From assembly GCA_963797475.1 (NCBI GenBank), contig CAWCPR010000003.1:806001-870000 (forward strand): DNA of 64,000 bases. The letters run 5' to 3'. Position numbers and translations under genes: made by a program. Numbering within the stretch: position 1 is the stretch's first letter; every line of letters begins with the position of its first letter. This document shows positions 17,774 to 26,189 of the stretch, in pieces. Under the pieces are notes generated by a model, which was not told the origin of the DNA, made no database searches, and saw only the letters and a list, made by a program, of their open reading frames with translations. This stretch comes from CAWCPR01 sp963797475 (GTDB lineage: Bacteria; Chloroflexota; Anaerolineae; Anaerolineales; UBA4823).

Positions 17774-17857
17774 GGGTTAGGCGCCTATAATGGGCCAGGC
17801 CTTTGATCTACCGGTAAATCCATATTCGGATAGGCCGGCTCACTCATAATTCACGAT

Positions 17858-17893
17858 CCCCTCTTCCTCCAGCGATCCCAGGGGGAAGAGGGG
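17858..17893 (+). terminator. Intercistronic stem-loop between receptor and permease genes
   Basis: CCCCTCTTCC (17858-17867) pairs with GGAAGAGGGG (17884-17893); the stem can extend three more pairs inward through a G-T pair, leaving a 10-base loop. AGTTTTAG follows, then the permease SD. This placement fits an mRNA-stabilising or attenuating hairpin that lets the binding protein be made in excess over the permeases. Confidence 0.55.
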
Positions 17894-17914
17894 AGCATAA
17901 GTTTTAGGGAGGTA

Positions 17915-18871
17915 GTGATGGGCCAGTACGTGGTCCGGCGCCTGATTCAAATCGTCCCGCTCATGATTGGGATCTCCATCATTATGTTCGCCATTATTCA
18001 ATCTGCTCCAGGCGGGCCGGAGGCGATGTTCCTTGAATCCGGTCGTTTCATCGATCCCGCCCTGATCGAGAGCTACCGGCACCGCTTGGGACTGGACCAA
18101 CCGGTATATATCCAATACGTCAAGTGGCTTGGAGCAGCCGTCACCGGAGATTTTGGCTTGAGCTTCTCTACTTCCCGGCCAGTGGCAGAAATGATCCTGG
18201 AGCGGCTGCCCGCTACCTTGGAGTTGATGCTGACTGCTTTCATTTTCGCCGCGCTGCTCGCCATCCCGTTAGGTATTTTTAGCGCAGTGCACCAGAATAG
18301 TATATTAGATTACATCGGCACCACCTTTTCTTTTATGGGCATTGCCATGCCGGTCTTCTGGTTTGGCCTCATCCTGCAGTTAATATTTTCGGTAAAGCTG
18401 GGCTGGCTGCCCACTTCGGGGCGCTTGACGGTTGGGGATGCATCGTTCCTGGATCAGGTGAAACACCTGATCTTACCCGGCATCGTGCTCTCCTTGCTCT
18501 ATATTGCCGGCTGGTCCCGTTATTTGCGCTCCAGCCTGCTGGCGGTCATCCGGAAAGAATTCATCCTGACCGCCCGCGCCAAAGGGCTGGAAGAGCGAGA
18601 CGTGATCTGGGTGCACGGCGTGAAAAACGCCTTGATCCCGGTCGTTTCGGTGATGGCCCTGGACCTGGCCGGGTTATTTTCCGGGGCAGTCATTACCGAA
18701 ACAGTTTTCGCCTGGCCTGGCATTGGGCGCCTTTTTATCCAATCCACTTTTTCGCGCGACTACCCTCTGATGATGGGCATCTTGATGATGGGCTCATTTA
18801 TGGTAGTGTTCTTCAACCTGGTCGCCGATATTGTGTACGCCTGGTTGGACCCGCGCATCAGCTATTCCTGA
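17915..18871 (+). CDS. ABC transporter permease, DppB/OppB type
   Basis: A membrane-spanning subunit of 318 residues with six helices. It has the family N-terminus VRRLIQIVPLMIGISIIMFAI and the EAA loop around ARAKGLEERDVIWVHGVKNALIPV, where the ATPase would dock. ATG 17918 is an alternative to GTG 17915; SD GGGAGG is well placed. It pairs with the DppC-type permease 100 bp downstream and the receptor upstream. No ATP-binding subunit is encoded in the window, so the channel must use ATPases from elsewhere. Confidence 0.9.
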   Translation: MMGQYVVRRLIQIVPLMIGISIIMFAIIQSAPGGPEAMFLESGRFIDPALIESYRHRLGLDQPVYIQYVKWLGAAVTGDFGLSFSTSRPVAEMILERLPATLELMLTAFIFAALLAIPLGIFSAVHQNSILDYIGTTFSFMGIAMPVFWFGLILQLIFSVKLGWLPTSGRLTVGDASFLDQVKHLILPGIVLSLLYIAGWSRYLRSSLLAVIRKEFILTARAKGLEERDVIWVHGVKNALIPVVSVMALDLAGLFSGAVITETVFAWPGIGRLFIQSTFSRDYPLMMGILMMGSFMVVFFNLVADIVYAWLDPRISYS

Positions 18872-18971
18872 GGCAGCCGCGCTGGGCTGGCTGCCAGGCA
18901 TGAGCCAATTGCGCCCAACGGAAAAAGGCAAAGAGTGTACGATCAAAGTAGAACGCTGAGGAGTCGAATGA

Positions 18972-19880
18972 ATGACCCAAACCATGCGGGATGATTCCGC
19001 ACTCCAGCCGCCTTTCCTGGTCGAGACCGAGATAAAAAGCCTTTCGCCCGGGGCAATGTTCTGGCGGCAGTTCCAGCGGCACAAACCGGCGTTGATTTGC
19101 ATCTTTGTGCTGCTGCTCCTGGCCATCGCCTGCTATTCAGCTTCCGTCATCGCCCCCTATTCGTTCGATGCAATCGACCTGCGAAATACCAAGCAGCCGC
19201 CCACGATGAAGCACCTCATGGGCACAGACGATCTGGGTCGCGACCTTCTTACGCGTGTGCTCTACGGCGGACGCGTCTCGCTTTCTATTGGCGTCTTCGC
19301 CGCCCTGGTAGGAACAATTTTTGGCACACTGGTTGGGGCCATCGCCGGCTTTTACGGCAACCGCATCGATAATCTATTGATGCGCTTTACCGACATCGCC
19401 TATTCCATCCCAACCCTGCCCTTGCTGATTGTGATCAGCGCCTTCACCAAGTCCTCCCTGCCTATCATGATCCTGGTGATCGGCCTGTTGAGCTGGATGG
19501 CAACCGCCCGAGTGGTGCGCGGGTCGGTGCTTTCCCTCAAACAGCAAGATTTCATCACCGCTTCCCACATGATCGGGCTGACCAATCGGCGCATCATCCT
19601 GCGCCACATCATCCCGAATATTTTAGGCCCTATCGTGGTCGGCGCGACGCTCAGCGTGGGGGCGGCGATCATCACCGAATCAGCCCTCAGCTTTCTTGGC
19701 CTGGGCGTACAGCCGCCCACGCCCAGTTGGGGCAATATGCTGCAAGACTCGCAGACGACCATGGCGTCCAAACCCTGGCTGACCATCTTTCCGGGTCTGG
19801 CGATTCTGATCACCGTATTGTGCATCAATTTCATCGGCGACGGCTTGCAGGATGCGCTGGACCCGACCCAGCGGCGATAG
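18972..19880 (+). CDS. ABC transporter permease, DppC/OppC type
   Basis: The second channel subunit, 302 residues. A soluble N-terminus precedes the first helix. Then come HLMGTDDLGRDLLTRVLYGGRVSLSIG, a DppC signature, and the EAA-like coupling loop at ASHMIGLTNRRIILRHIIPNILGP. It ends DALDPTQRR, as usual for the family. The genes for DppD and DppF ATPases, which usually follow directly, are absent; an oxidoreductase gene begins 48 bp later. Confidence 0.9.
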   Translation: MTQTMRDDSALQPPFLVETEIKSLSPGAMFWRQFQRHKPALICIFVLLLLAIACYSASVIAPYSFDAIDLRNTKQPPTMKHLMGTDDLGRDLLTRVLYGGRVSLSIGVFAALVGTIFGTLVGAIAGFYGNRIDNLLMRFTDIAYSIPTLPLLIVISAFTKSSLPIMILVIGLLSWMATARVVRGSVLSLKQQDFITASHMIGLTNRRIILRHIIPNILGPIVVGATLSVGAAIITESALSFLGLGVQPPTPSWGNMLQDSQTTMASKPWLTIFPGLAILITVLCINFIGDGLQDALDPTQRR

Positions 19881-19928
19881 GGTCCAATTCATGAGTCAAT
19901 ATCCCAACCTTTTCAAAGGAGCAAACAG

Positions 19929-21122
19929 GTGCCAGATAAACTTCGAATCGGCGTGATAGGCGCAGGGCGTTGGGCAGCCTCGGCGCACTTGCCTGGCTGG
20001 ACCCGCTCACCTCTGGGCGAAGTGGTCACAATCTGCGATCTCGACCGGGATCTGGCGCAGGCCAGGGCTCAAGAATTCGGCATCCCTGAATTCGTCACCG
20101 ATGCTGAGAAGATCCTTCAGCGCGCCGACATCGACGTGATCGACATCGTGACCCGCGGCGACAACCACCAGGAGCTCACCTTTGCCAGCCTGGAAGCCGG
20201 AAAGCACACCCTGGTGGAGAAGCCGGTCTGCCATGACTACCGGGATGTGTGGCGCGCTCAAGCTCTGGCGCAATCCAAGGGCTTGAAAACCAAGGTCGGC
20301 CTGACCTTCCGCTACGCCCCAGCGGTACAGTTTATGTTCGAGCTGATCCGGGAGGGTTTTGTCGGGCAGCCTTATATATTCAACGGCTACGAGCAAAACA
20401 GCCAGTGGATTGACCCCGACCATCCAATGGACAAGCGCATCCATAAAACCAAACCTGTAGCTGAGCCCGCCTGGGGAGTCGACCCCCGGCGAGAAGCGAT
20501 CGAGGTCTCCTCGCTAGAAGGTTACGGCGCGCCAACGATCGACATCGGATTGCAGGCAGTCGACAGCCCGCTCACCCAGGTGGTTGGGATTCTGGCAAAC
20601 ATGGTGCCATACCGGCGGCGCACCAACCTGGACCGTGAACGCGAGCGTATCAACATCGATGACGCGGATATGTTCATCGGGGATTGCGCCAACGGGGCTT
20701 TGTTCTCCATGCAGTCCAGCTACGTAACTGTGGGCAATTACCCGGGCATCGAGGCGCGCATTTTCGGCTCCAACGGGGCGATCAAGGTCCGCCTGGTCGA
20801 GGAATTTGGGGTCATCCAAACCATTTATACCGCCCGGCCTGAGGCGGTTGAATTTGTTCAGCAGGAAATCCCGGAACATTTCTTCCCGCCTGGTTATCAG
20901 GAAGGCGACACGTGGGATGCTGCGTTTTATGGCAACCTGGTCCATAATTTCTTGCAAGAGATCCGGGATGGCGGCGAAGCCAACCAGGGAAACTTCGCCC
21001 AGAGCGCCCTGGTGCAGGAGATCATCAACGCCGTGACTTTGTCACACCGGGAGCATCGCTGGGTAAATTTGCCATTGAGTGAAGATACTCCCACAATCAC
21101 GTCGATCAGCTCATCCTTCTAG
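19929..21122 (+). CDS. Gfo/Idh/MocA oxidoreductase, copy 2
   Basis: A 397-residue paralogue of the enzyme at 11853. GTG start with AAAGGAG eight bases upstream. Rossmann motif IGVIGAGRWAASAHLPGW at 6-23, EKPVCHDY near 100. Shared substrate-domain blocks are FNGYEQNSQW, SSLEGYGAPTIDIG and YVTVGNYPGIEARIFGSNGAIKVRLVEEFG. It differs by an insertion of about 20 residues after the NGYEQNS block. Keeping two close copies in one operon suggests successive or stereo-distinct redox steps, or a hetero-oligomer (inference). Confidence 0.85.
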   Translation: MPDKLRIGVIGAGRWAASAHLPGWTRSPLGEVVTICDLDRDLAQARAQEFGIPEFVTDAEKILQRADIDVIDIVTRGDNHQELTFASLEAGKHTLVEKPVCHDYRDVWRAQALAQSKGLKTKVGLTFRYAPAVQFMFELIREGFVGQPYIFNGYEQNSQWIDPDHPMDKRIHKTKPVAEPAWGVDPRREAIEVSSLEGYGAPTIDIGLQAVDSPLTQVVGILANMVPYRRRTNLDRERERINIDDADMFIGDCANGALFSMQSSYVTVGNYPGIEARIFGSNGAIKVRLVEEFGVIQTIYTARPEAVEFVQQEIPEHFFPPGYQEGDTWDAAFYGNLVHNFLQEIRDGGEANQGNFAQSALVQEIINAVTLSHREHRWVNLPLSEDTPTITSISSSF

Positions 21123-21208
21123 CCGCACGGCGGTATAGCGCCAAGCACGAATCCAGAGCAGGTATTGCCCGTTTCGGGATCATTGGAAAGGGTCAAAATT
21201 CATCCCAA

Positions 21209-22882
21209 ATGGAATCGGAAATTCAAGCTAAAGTGGGACCGAAACCGGTTGTACGAGGCATGCGCGCCGTGTGCAGCAGCTCTCAGCCGGTGGTCACAGA
21301 TACCATGCTGCAGGTGCTGAAAGACGGGGGCAACGCGGTCGACGCGGCGATCGCCGGCAGCCTGATCCAGGCGGTGGCCGAACCGCACATGACGAACCTG
21401 GCTGGCAGTGTGCTCTTCCTTTACTGGGAGGCGGCTACAGGCAAGGCGTACCAGCTTACTGGAAGCGGCACGCTGGTTCCAGATCTGCCCCCGTTCCGCC
21501 CGATCCCCGGTATTGGGATCCGCTTCGCAACCGAAGGTCACAACCCATGCGCCTGCATCCCAGGCTTTATCCCGGCCCTGGGGGAAATGCACCGCCGTTT
21601 TGGCAGTCGTTCCTGGTTCGACTTGTGCCAGCCGGCCCTGGAACTGGCCCAGCGCGGCCACCGGGTCACCTCGTTTGAATATGGGGTCTTGCAAGAAGAG
21701 CTGCGCTTCTACACCTACTTCCCCTCCGGTCGCCAATTGTTCACCCCGGACGGCTTTCTCCCAGAGGTGGGAGAAATCTTTAAGAACCCGGCGCTGGCTC
21801 AAACCTTGCAAAACTGCGCTCAACAGGGGCCAGAATATTTCACTCAGGGCGACTGGGCCCTGCATTTTGTCGCCGAAGCAAACCGGCTGGGATGGCCCAT
21901 CCGGTTGGAAGATTTGACAGCCATTCCACCCCGCTGGCAAGAGCCGCTGCGTTACGCCCATGGAGAGAATGAGATTATCCAGCTTGCCCCGCCCGAAAGG
22001 ACCGGGGTTTTCACCGCTTTTGTTTTGGGGATCTTGAGCAACTTCGATCTGCAAGGGTTGGGGCACTACAGCGAATCGGCCAGGATGCTCTACCTGATGG
22101 CGCACGCCCTGCGCCGGGCGCACTGGGAGCTCGGCCTGCTCTACGATCCAGAGATTTTCGAGGTTCCTTTGGAACTATGGATGTCCCCGGAATACCATCG
22201 CATGGCGGCGCAGGCGCTGCTGCACAGCCAACCGCGAGTCGATCTGACCAACCACCTGCGATTGATCAGCGGGGACAGCGCCCTGCTTAGGGCGGAGACC
22301 GGCAACGGAGGCGGATCGAAAGACCACCCGCCTGTAGGGAGCTGCGAATTAAGCATCGTCGATTCCCAGGGGAACTGGGTCCAGATGATGAACACTCTAC
22401 AAAGCGGCGGCATCCCGGGCATTGTCGTCGATGGTGTTCCTATGGTGGGCAGCCATGCCCGCGCCAATCTCAACGATGACATCGCCGGCTGGTTCACGGG
22501 AGGTGGGCGTATTAAATCCATCGTGGGCAGTACCTTTGTGCTGCGCCAGGGGCAGCCCTGGCTGGCCTTGGGGACTCCCGGCAACGTGTACGGCACCATG
22601 CCGCAGGTGCTCTCGAGCATCCTGGATTACGGGATGGATCCATACCAGGCCAGCGTCATCCCCAGGATGGACCCGCTGCGGGACGATTATGTGCTGGAAA
22701 TCGAAAGCCGCCTCCCGGGGCACGTGGTAGCAGGCCTGGCGCAGATGGGCATTCTGGTTCGCCCGCTGCCCATGTACGATTACAACATGGGCTCTTTCCA
22801 GATTTGCTGGCGCGATCCTGACAGCGGCCTGCTCAACAGCAGCGCTGATCCGCGCCGGGCAGGGAAAGCGGCCGGTTATTAA
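21209..22882 (+). CDS. Gamma-glutamyltransferase homologue (Ntn hydrolase) with altered nucleophile
   Basis: A 557-residue member of the gamma-glutamyltransferase/Ntn family. The N-terminal part has MLQVLKDGGNAVDAAIAGSL and the central part the AALERR-like glycine-rich fold. Classical enzymes self-cleave before the Thr of a T-T-H-x-S-V-V-D motif, and that Thr is then the nucleophile. Here the aligned stretch is GSCELSIVD, so Ser378 and Cys379 take the places of the two Thr. Ser could still work as an Ntn nucleophile, or the protein may be inactive. No signal peptide is visible, so it would act in the cytosol, unlike most bacterial GGTs. It fits a pathway cleaving gamma-glutamyl-type amides, but this is inference. 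Confidence 0.75.
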   Translation: MESEIQAKVGPKPVVRGMRAVCSSSQPVVTDTMLQVLKDGGNAVDAAIAGSLIQAVAEPHMTNLAGSVLFLYWEAATGKAYQLTGSGTLVPDLPPFRPIPGIGIRFATEGHNPCACIPGFIPALGEMHRRFGSRSWFDLCQPALELAQRGHRVTSFEYGVLQEELRFYTYFPSGRQLFTPDGFLPEVGEIFKNPALAQTLQNCAQQGPEYFTQGDWALHFVAEANRLGWPIRLEDLTAIPPRWQEPLRYAHGENEIIQLAPPERTGVFTAFVLGILSNFDLQGLGHYSESARMLYLMAHALRRAHWELGLLYDPEIFEVPLELWMSPEYHRMAAQALLHSQPRVDLTNHLRLISGDSALLRAETGNGGGSKDHPPVGSCELSIVDSQGNWVQMMNTLQSGGIPGIVVDGVPMVGSHARANLNDDIAGWFTGGGRIKSIVGSTFVLRQGQPWLALGTPGNVYGTMPQVLSSILDYGMDPYQASVIPRMDPLRDDYVLEIESRLPGHVVAGLAQMGILVRPLPMYDYNMGSFQICWRDPDSGLLNSSADPRRAGKAAGY

Positions 22883-22899
22883 CACTAAGGAGGAGTTCT

Positions 22900-23898
22900 A
22901 TGCCTGGAGAGAAATTTCGATGGGGCATACTCAGCACTGCCAATATTGGCCGGGCGGCAGTTATCCCAGCTATCCAGAATTCTTCCAACGGGGATGTCGT
23001 TGCCGTTGGGAGCCGCGACTTGCAAAAGGCGCAAGATTTTGCCGCCAAACTGGCCATTCCGCGCAGCTATGGTTCTTATGAAGCCCTGTTGGATGCCGGG
23101 GATATCGATGCGATCTATATTCCACTGCCCAACAGCCTGCACCGGGAATGGACGATCAAAGCCGCCCAGGCTGGGAAACACATTCTGTGCGAAAAACCGC
23201 TGGCTTTGAACGCCCAGGAATGCCAGGAAATGGAAGCGGCTGCGGAAGAGAATGGTGTCATGTTGATGGAAGCGTTTATGTACCGCTTCCACCCGCGCAC
23301 CGAAAAAGCATTGGACCTGGTCAAAAACAACGCATTAGGGGAGCTGCGCTTGATCCACAGCACCTTCACTTTCCGGCTTACCCGGCCTGACAATATCCGC
23401 CTGAAACCGGAGCTGGGCGGCGGGTCGCTGATGGACGTGGGTTGTTACTGCGTCAACCTCAGCCGGACGATGGCAAGGGCCGAACCGGTGGAAGTCCAGG
23501 CATTTGCCCGCTGGGGGGCCAGCGGGGTGGACGAACAACTGGCGGGCACGCTGCGTTTTGAAAACGGCTTGCTGGCCCAATTCGACTGCGCTTTGACCCT
23601 CGAGCGGCGTGAAGCTTACGAGCTGGCCGGGACGGATGCCTTCCTCAGCGTACCAGACGCGTTTCTACCTGGGAAGGACGATGCCATTCTTTTAGAGCGG
23701 CGCAGCCGCCTCGAAGTCAATCAATACCTGATCCCTGGGGCAGATGAATACCAGCTTATGGTGGAGCACTTCGCAGATTGCGTGATTCACAACCGGGCCC
23801 CACGCTACAGCGTGTCCGAAGCAGCCGCTAATATGCGCACGATCGAGGCGCTGCTCCGTTCGGCTCGAAGCGGCGGCGCGCCGGTCACTCTCGCCTGA
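22900..23898 (+). CDS. Gfo/Idh/MocA oxidoreductase, third and divergent
   Basis: A 332-residue oxidoreductase of a different branch from copies 1 and 2, close to dihydrodiol dehydrogenase/glucose-fructose-oxidoreductase-like enzymes. Rossmann motif GILSTANIGRAAVIPAI at 9-25; CEKPLALNAQE at about 95-105; EAFMYRFHPR follows at about 125, the hallmark of this branch. SD AAGGAGG sits eight bases before the ATG. It ends VTLA, 19 bp before the aminotransferase gene. The substrate is unknown; a sugar or cyclic polyol is typical. Confidence 0.85.
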   Translation: MPGEKFRWGILSTANIGRAAVIPAIQNSSNGDVVAVGSRDLQKAQDFAAKLAIPRSYGSYEALLDAGDIDAIYIPLPNSLHREWTIKAAQAGKHILCEKPLALNAQECQEMEAAAEENGVMLMEAFMYRFHPRTEKALDLVKNNALGELRLIHSTFTFRLTRPDNIRLKPELGGGSLMDVGCYCVNLSRTMARAEPVEVQAFARWGASGVDEQLAGTLRFENGLLAQFDCALTLERREAYELAGTDAFLSVPDAFLPGKDDAILLERRSRLEVNQYLIPGADEYQLMVEHFADCVIHNRAPRYSVSEAAANMRTIEALLRSARSGGAPVTLA

Positions 23899-23917
23899 GT
23901 TTGTTCAGGGAGGCGCT

Positions 23918-25117
23918 ATGATCGCCGACTTCGAAGCGGAGCGGATGAAGGATATCCCATTTTCAAACATCCGAATGGTTTTTGAGCGCGTCAACCAGTT
24001 AAAAGCGCTGGGAATTTCCGCCGTCCCTTTCCACATCGGGCAGCCTGATTTTGATACGCCCGAACACATCAAGCAGGCCGCTAAGGACGCTCTCGACCAG
24101 GGGCTTACCGCCTACACTTCTAATTACGGCCTGCCTGTCCTGCGCAGAGCTGTCGCCGATAAGCTTGCCTCCGAAAACTGCATCACGGTGGATCCTGAGA
24201 CCCAGGTCATCATCACCGTAGGCTCGAACGAAGCTGTGCTGATGGCGATGATGGCGACTCTCAATCCGGGCGACGAGGTGCTCATCCCTGACCCGATGTG
24301 GCTGCATTATCTCTACTGCGCCCGCCTGGCGGGAGCCCGGGTTACCAGCATCCCCCTGCGCGCTGAAAACAGTTTCCAGCTCGACCCCGACGAGCTGCAG
24401 CGCCTGCTAACCCCCCGGACTAAAATGATCGTGCTAAACTCTCCACACAATCCCACCGGTGTCGTTTTCAGCCGTGAAACGATCCTGGCAGTCGCGGATA
24501 TGGCTGAAAAGTACAATTGGGTCGTACTGTCGGATGAGATTTACGAAAAGATGATCTACGATGGGCTGCCCCATTTCAGCCCTGGCTCGATCGAGGCCAT
24601 CCAAAACCGGACCATTACTGTGAATGGTTTTTCGAAAACCTACGCTATGACAGGCTGGCGCGTCGGCTATGCAGCCGCAAGCCCGCATCTGATCGGGGCC
24701 ATGGTTCGTGCGCACCAGTACACCACCATTTGTGCGACTTCTTTCGCCCAGGCAGGCGCCCTGGCGGCGCTCAAAGGCCCGCAAGAAAGCGCCCAGAGCA
24801 TGTTTCACGAATTCGCCCGGCGGCGAAAAGTGGTAATCGAGCGGTTGCAGCAGATTCCAGACATCAGCCTGGTGCCGCCCCAGGGCGCGTTCTACGCCTT
24901 CCCCGACATCCGCGCCTGGGGCGCCTCGTCAGAATCCATCGCCGAACGGCTTCTGGAAGAAGAGGGCGTGGCCGTAATCCCCGGTAAAGCTTTTGGAGCG
25001 TACGGCGAAGGCTATCTGCGCATCTCCTTCGCCTGCGGCTTGCCACAGATCCAACAAGGCTTGTCGGCGATGAGGCGCTTCGGGCAAAAAATCCATCCAT
25101 CGACTGAGGCACAATGA
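23918..25117 (+). CDS. Class I/II PLP aminotransferase
   Basis: A fold-type I aminotransferase of the AspC-like (I-gamma) group, 399 residues. It has IGQPDFDTPEHIKQAAKDAL, the NSPHNPTG motif, and the PLP-binding Lys at about residue 240 in NGFSKTYAMTGWRVGY. The C-terminal Arg that holds the substrate carboxylate is in YLRISFA. SD GGGAGG before ATG. It overlaps the next gene by four bases (ATGA), so the two are translationally coupled. Removing an amino group and then reducing the 2-oxo acid (next gene) would be a sensible pair of steps. The amino donor is unknown. Confidence 0.9.
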   Translation: MIADFEAERMKDIPFSNIRMVFERVNQLKALGISAVPFHIGQPDFDTPEHIKQAAKDALDQGLTAYTSNYGLPVLRRAVADKLASENCITVDPETQVIITVGSNEAVLMAMMATLNPGDEVLIPDPMWLHYLYCARLAGARVTSIPLRAENSFQLDPDELQRLLTPRTKMIVLNSPHNPTGVVFSRETILAVADMAEKYNWVVLSDEIYEKMIYDGLPHFSPGSIEAIQNRTITVNGFSKTYAMTGWRVGYAAASPHLIGAMVRAHQYTTICATSFAQAGALAALKGPQESAQSMFHEFARRRKVVIERLQQIPDISLVPPQGAFYAFPDIRAWGASSESIAERLLEEEGVAVIPGKAFGAYGEGYLRISFACGLPQIQQGLSAMRRFGQKIHPSTEAQ

Positions 25118-26148
25118 CCGACCCCCAAAATACTTACCAGCTTTGTTTTGCCAGTTATCTGGAACCTGAGTATGTGGAACGAATTCGCCAGGTGGATAGG
25201 CGCTTGAATGTGCAATACGAGCCTGAGCTCCTGGCTACGCCGCAATATCCGGCAGACCACTACGGGTCGCCCCAACGCACGCCTGAACAGGAAGCCCGTT
25301 GGCGGTCTTTATTAGGCCAGGCGGATATTCTTTTCGACTTTGATTACTCACATCGCCAGGAGCTGCCGGATCTGGCGCCGCGGGTCCAATGGATCCAGGC
25401 CAGCAGCGCGGGTATTGGGCAGTACGTCAAGCGCTATGGCTACGACCGCCGGATGCCTCATACGATTTTTACCACGGCCAGTGGAATTCATGCCAGGCCC
25501 TTAGCCGAGTTTTGTCTGGCGGCTATGATTATGCATTTCAAAGGGATTTATTTTGCGATCCGCAACCAACAGCGAAAACACTGGGAGCGCTACGCTGGCA
25601 CAGATCTAGAAGGCCGCACCCTGGCGGTTATCGGACTGGGGAGCATTGGCGCCGAGGTGGCTACACTGGCGTGCGAGATGGGCATGAATGTGATCGGCAC
25701 CGATACGAAGCAGCCGGCGCCGTGTGTGGATCGCTTTTTCACACCCGAACAGCTCAACGATATGCTGCCTTTGGCCGACGTCCTGGTGTTGAGCGTGCCT
25801 CACACCCCAAAAACCGAAAAATTGCTCGGGAAGGCGGAGCTGCTGCGGATGAAGCCGGGAGCCTACCTGATCAATATCGCTCGCGGAGCGGTCGTAGACC
25901 AGCAAGCCCTGATCGAAGCGCTCCAATCGCGCCACCTGGGAGGGGCCGCCCTGGATGTTTTTGACGAAGAGCCGCTGCCCGAGACCAGCCCGCTGTGGGA
26001 GATGGATAACGTGCTGGTCAGCCCGCATTCAGCCAGCACCAGCGACCGGGAAAACGAACGCCTGACCGACTTGTTTTGCGAAAACCTGCGCCGCTTTCTG
26101 GATGGGCAGCCGCTGCGCAACGTGCTGAACCCGGAACTCTACTATTGA
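25114..26148 (+). CDS. D-isomer-specific 2-hydroxyacid dehydrogenase
   Basis: An NAD(P)-dependent enzyme interconverting 2-oxo and D-2-hydroxy acids, 344 residues. The Rossmann motif is VIGLGSIGAEVATLA at about 170, with an Asp ending the second strand (GTD), which favours NAD. Catalytic residues are visible: Arg in NIARGAVVDQQAL, Glu in FDEEPLP and His in SPHSAS. It overlaps the aminotransferase stop by four bases and is the last gene of the rightward run; the convergent E1-beta gene ends 41 bp beyond. Confidence 0.9.
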   Translation: MTDPQNTYQLCFASYLEPEYVERIRQVDRRLNVQYEPELLATPQYPADHYGSPQRTPEQEARWRSLLGQADILFDFDYSHRQELPDLAPRVQWIQASSAGIGQYVKRYGYDRRMPHTIFTTASGIHARPLAEFCLAAMIMHFKGIYFAIRNQQRKHWERYAGTDLEGRTLAVIGLGSIGAEVATLACEMGMNVIGTDTKQPAPCVDRFFTPEQLNDMLPLADVLVLSVPHTPKTEKLLGKAELLRMKPGAYLINIARGAVVDQQALIEALQSRHLGGAALDVFDEEPLPETSPLWEMDNVLVSPHSASTSDRENERLTDLFCENLRRFLDGQPLRNVLNPELYY

Positions 26149-26189
26149 CGGTCCTGCTATCGCCCACTTTTTGAGAGGACCTGAATCGC

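Noticed and set aside
26149..26189. Bidirectional terminator between the 2-hydroxyacid dehydrogenase and E1-beta genes
   Set aside because: GGTCCT and AGGACC could pair, but the stem is only six bases with a loop of about 20, too weak to call.
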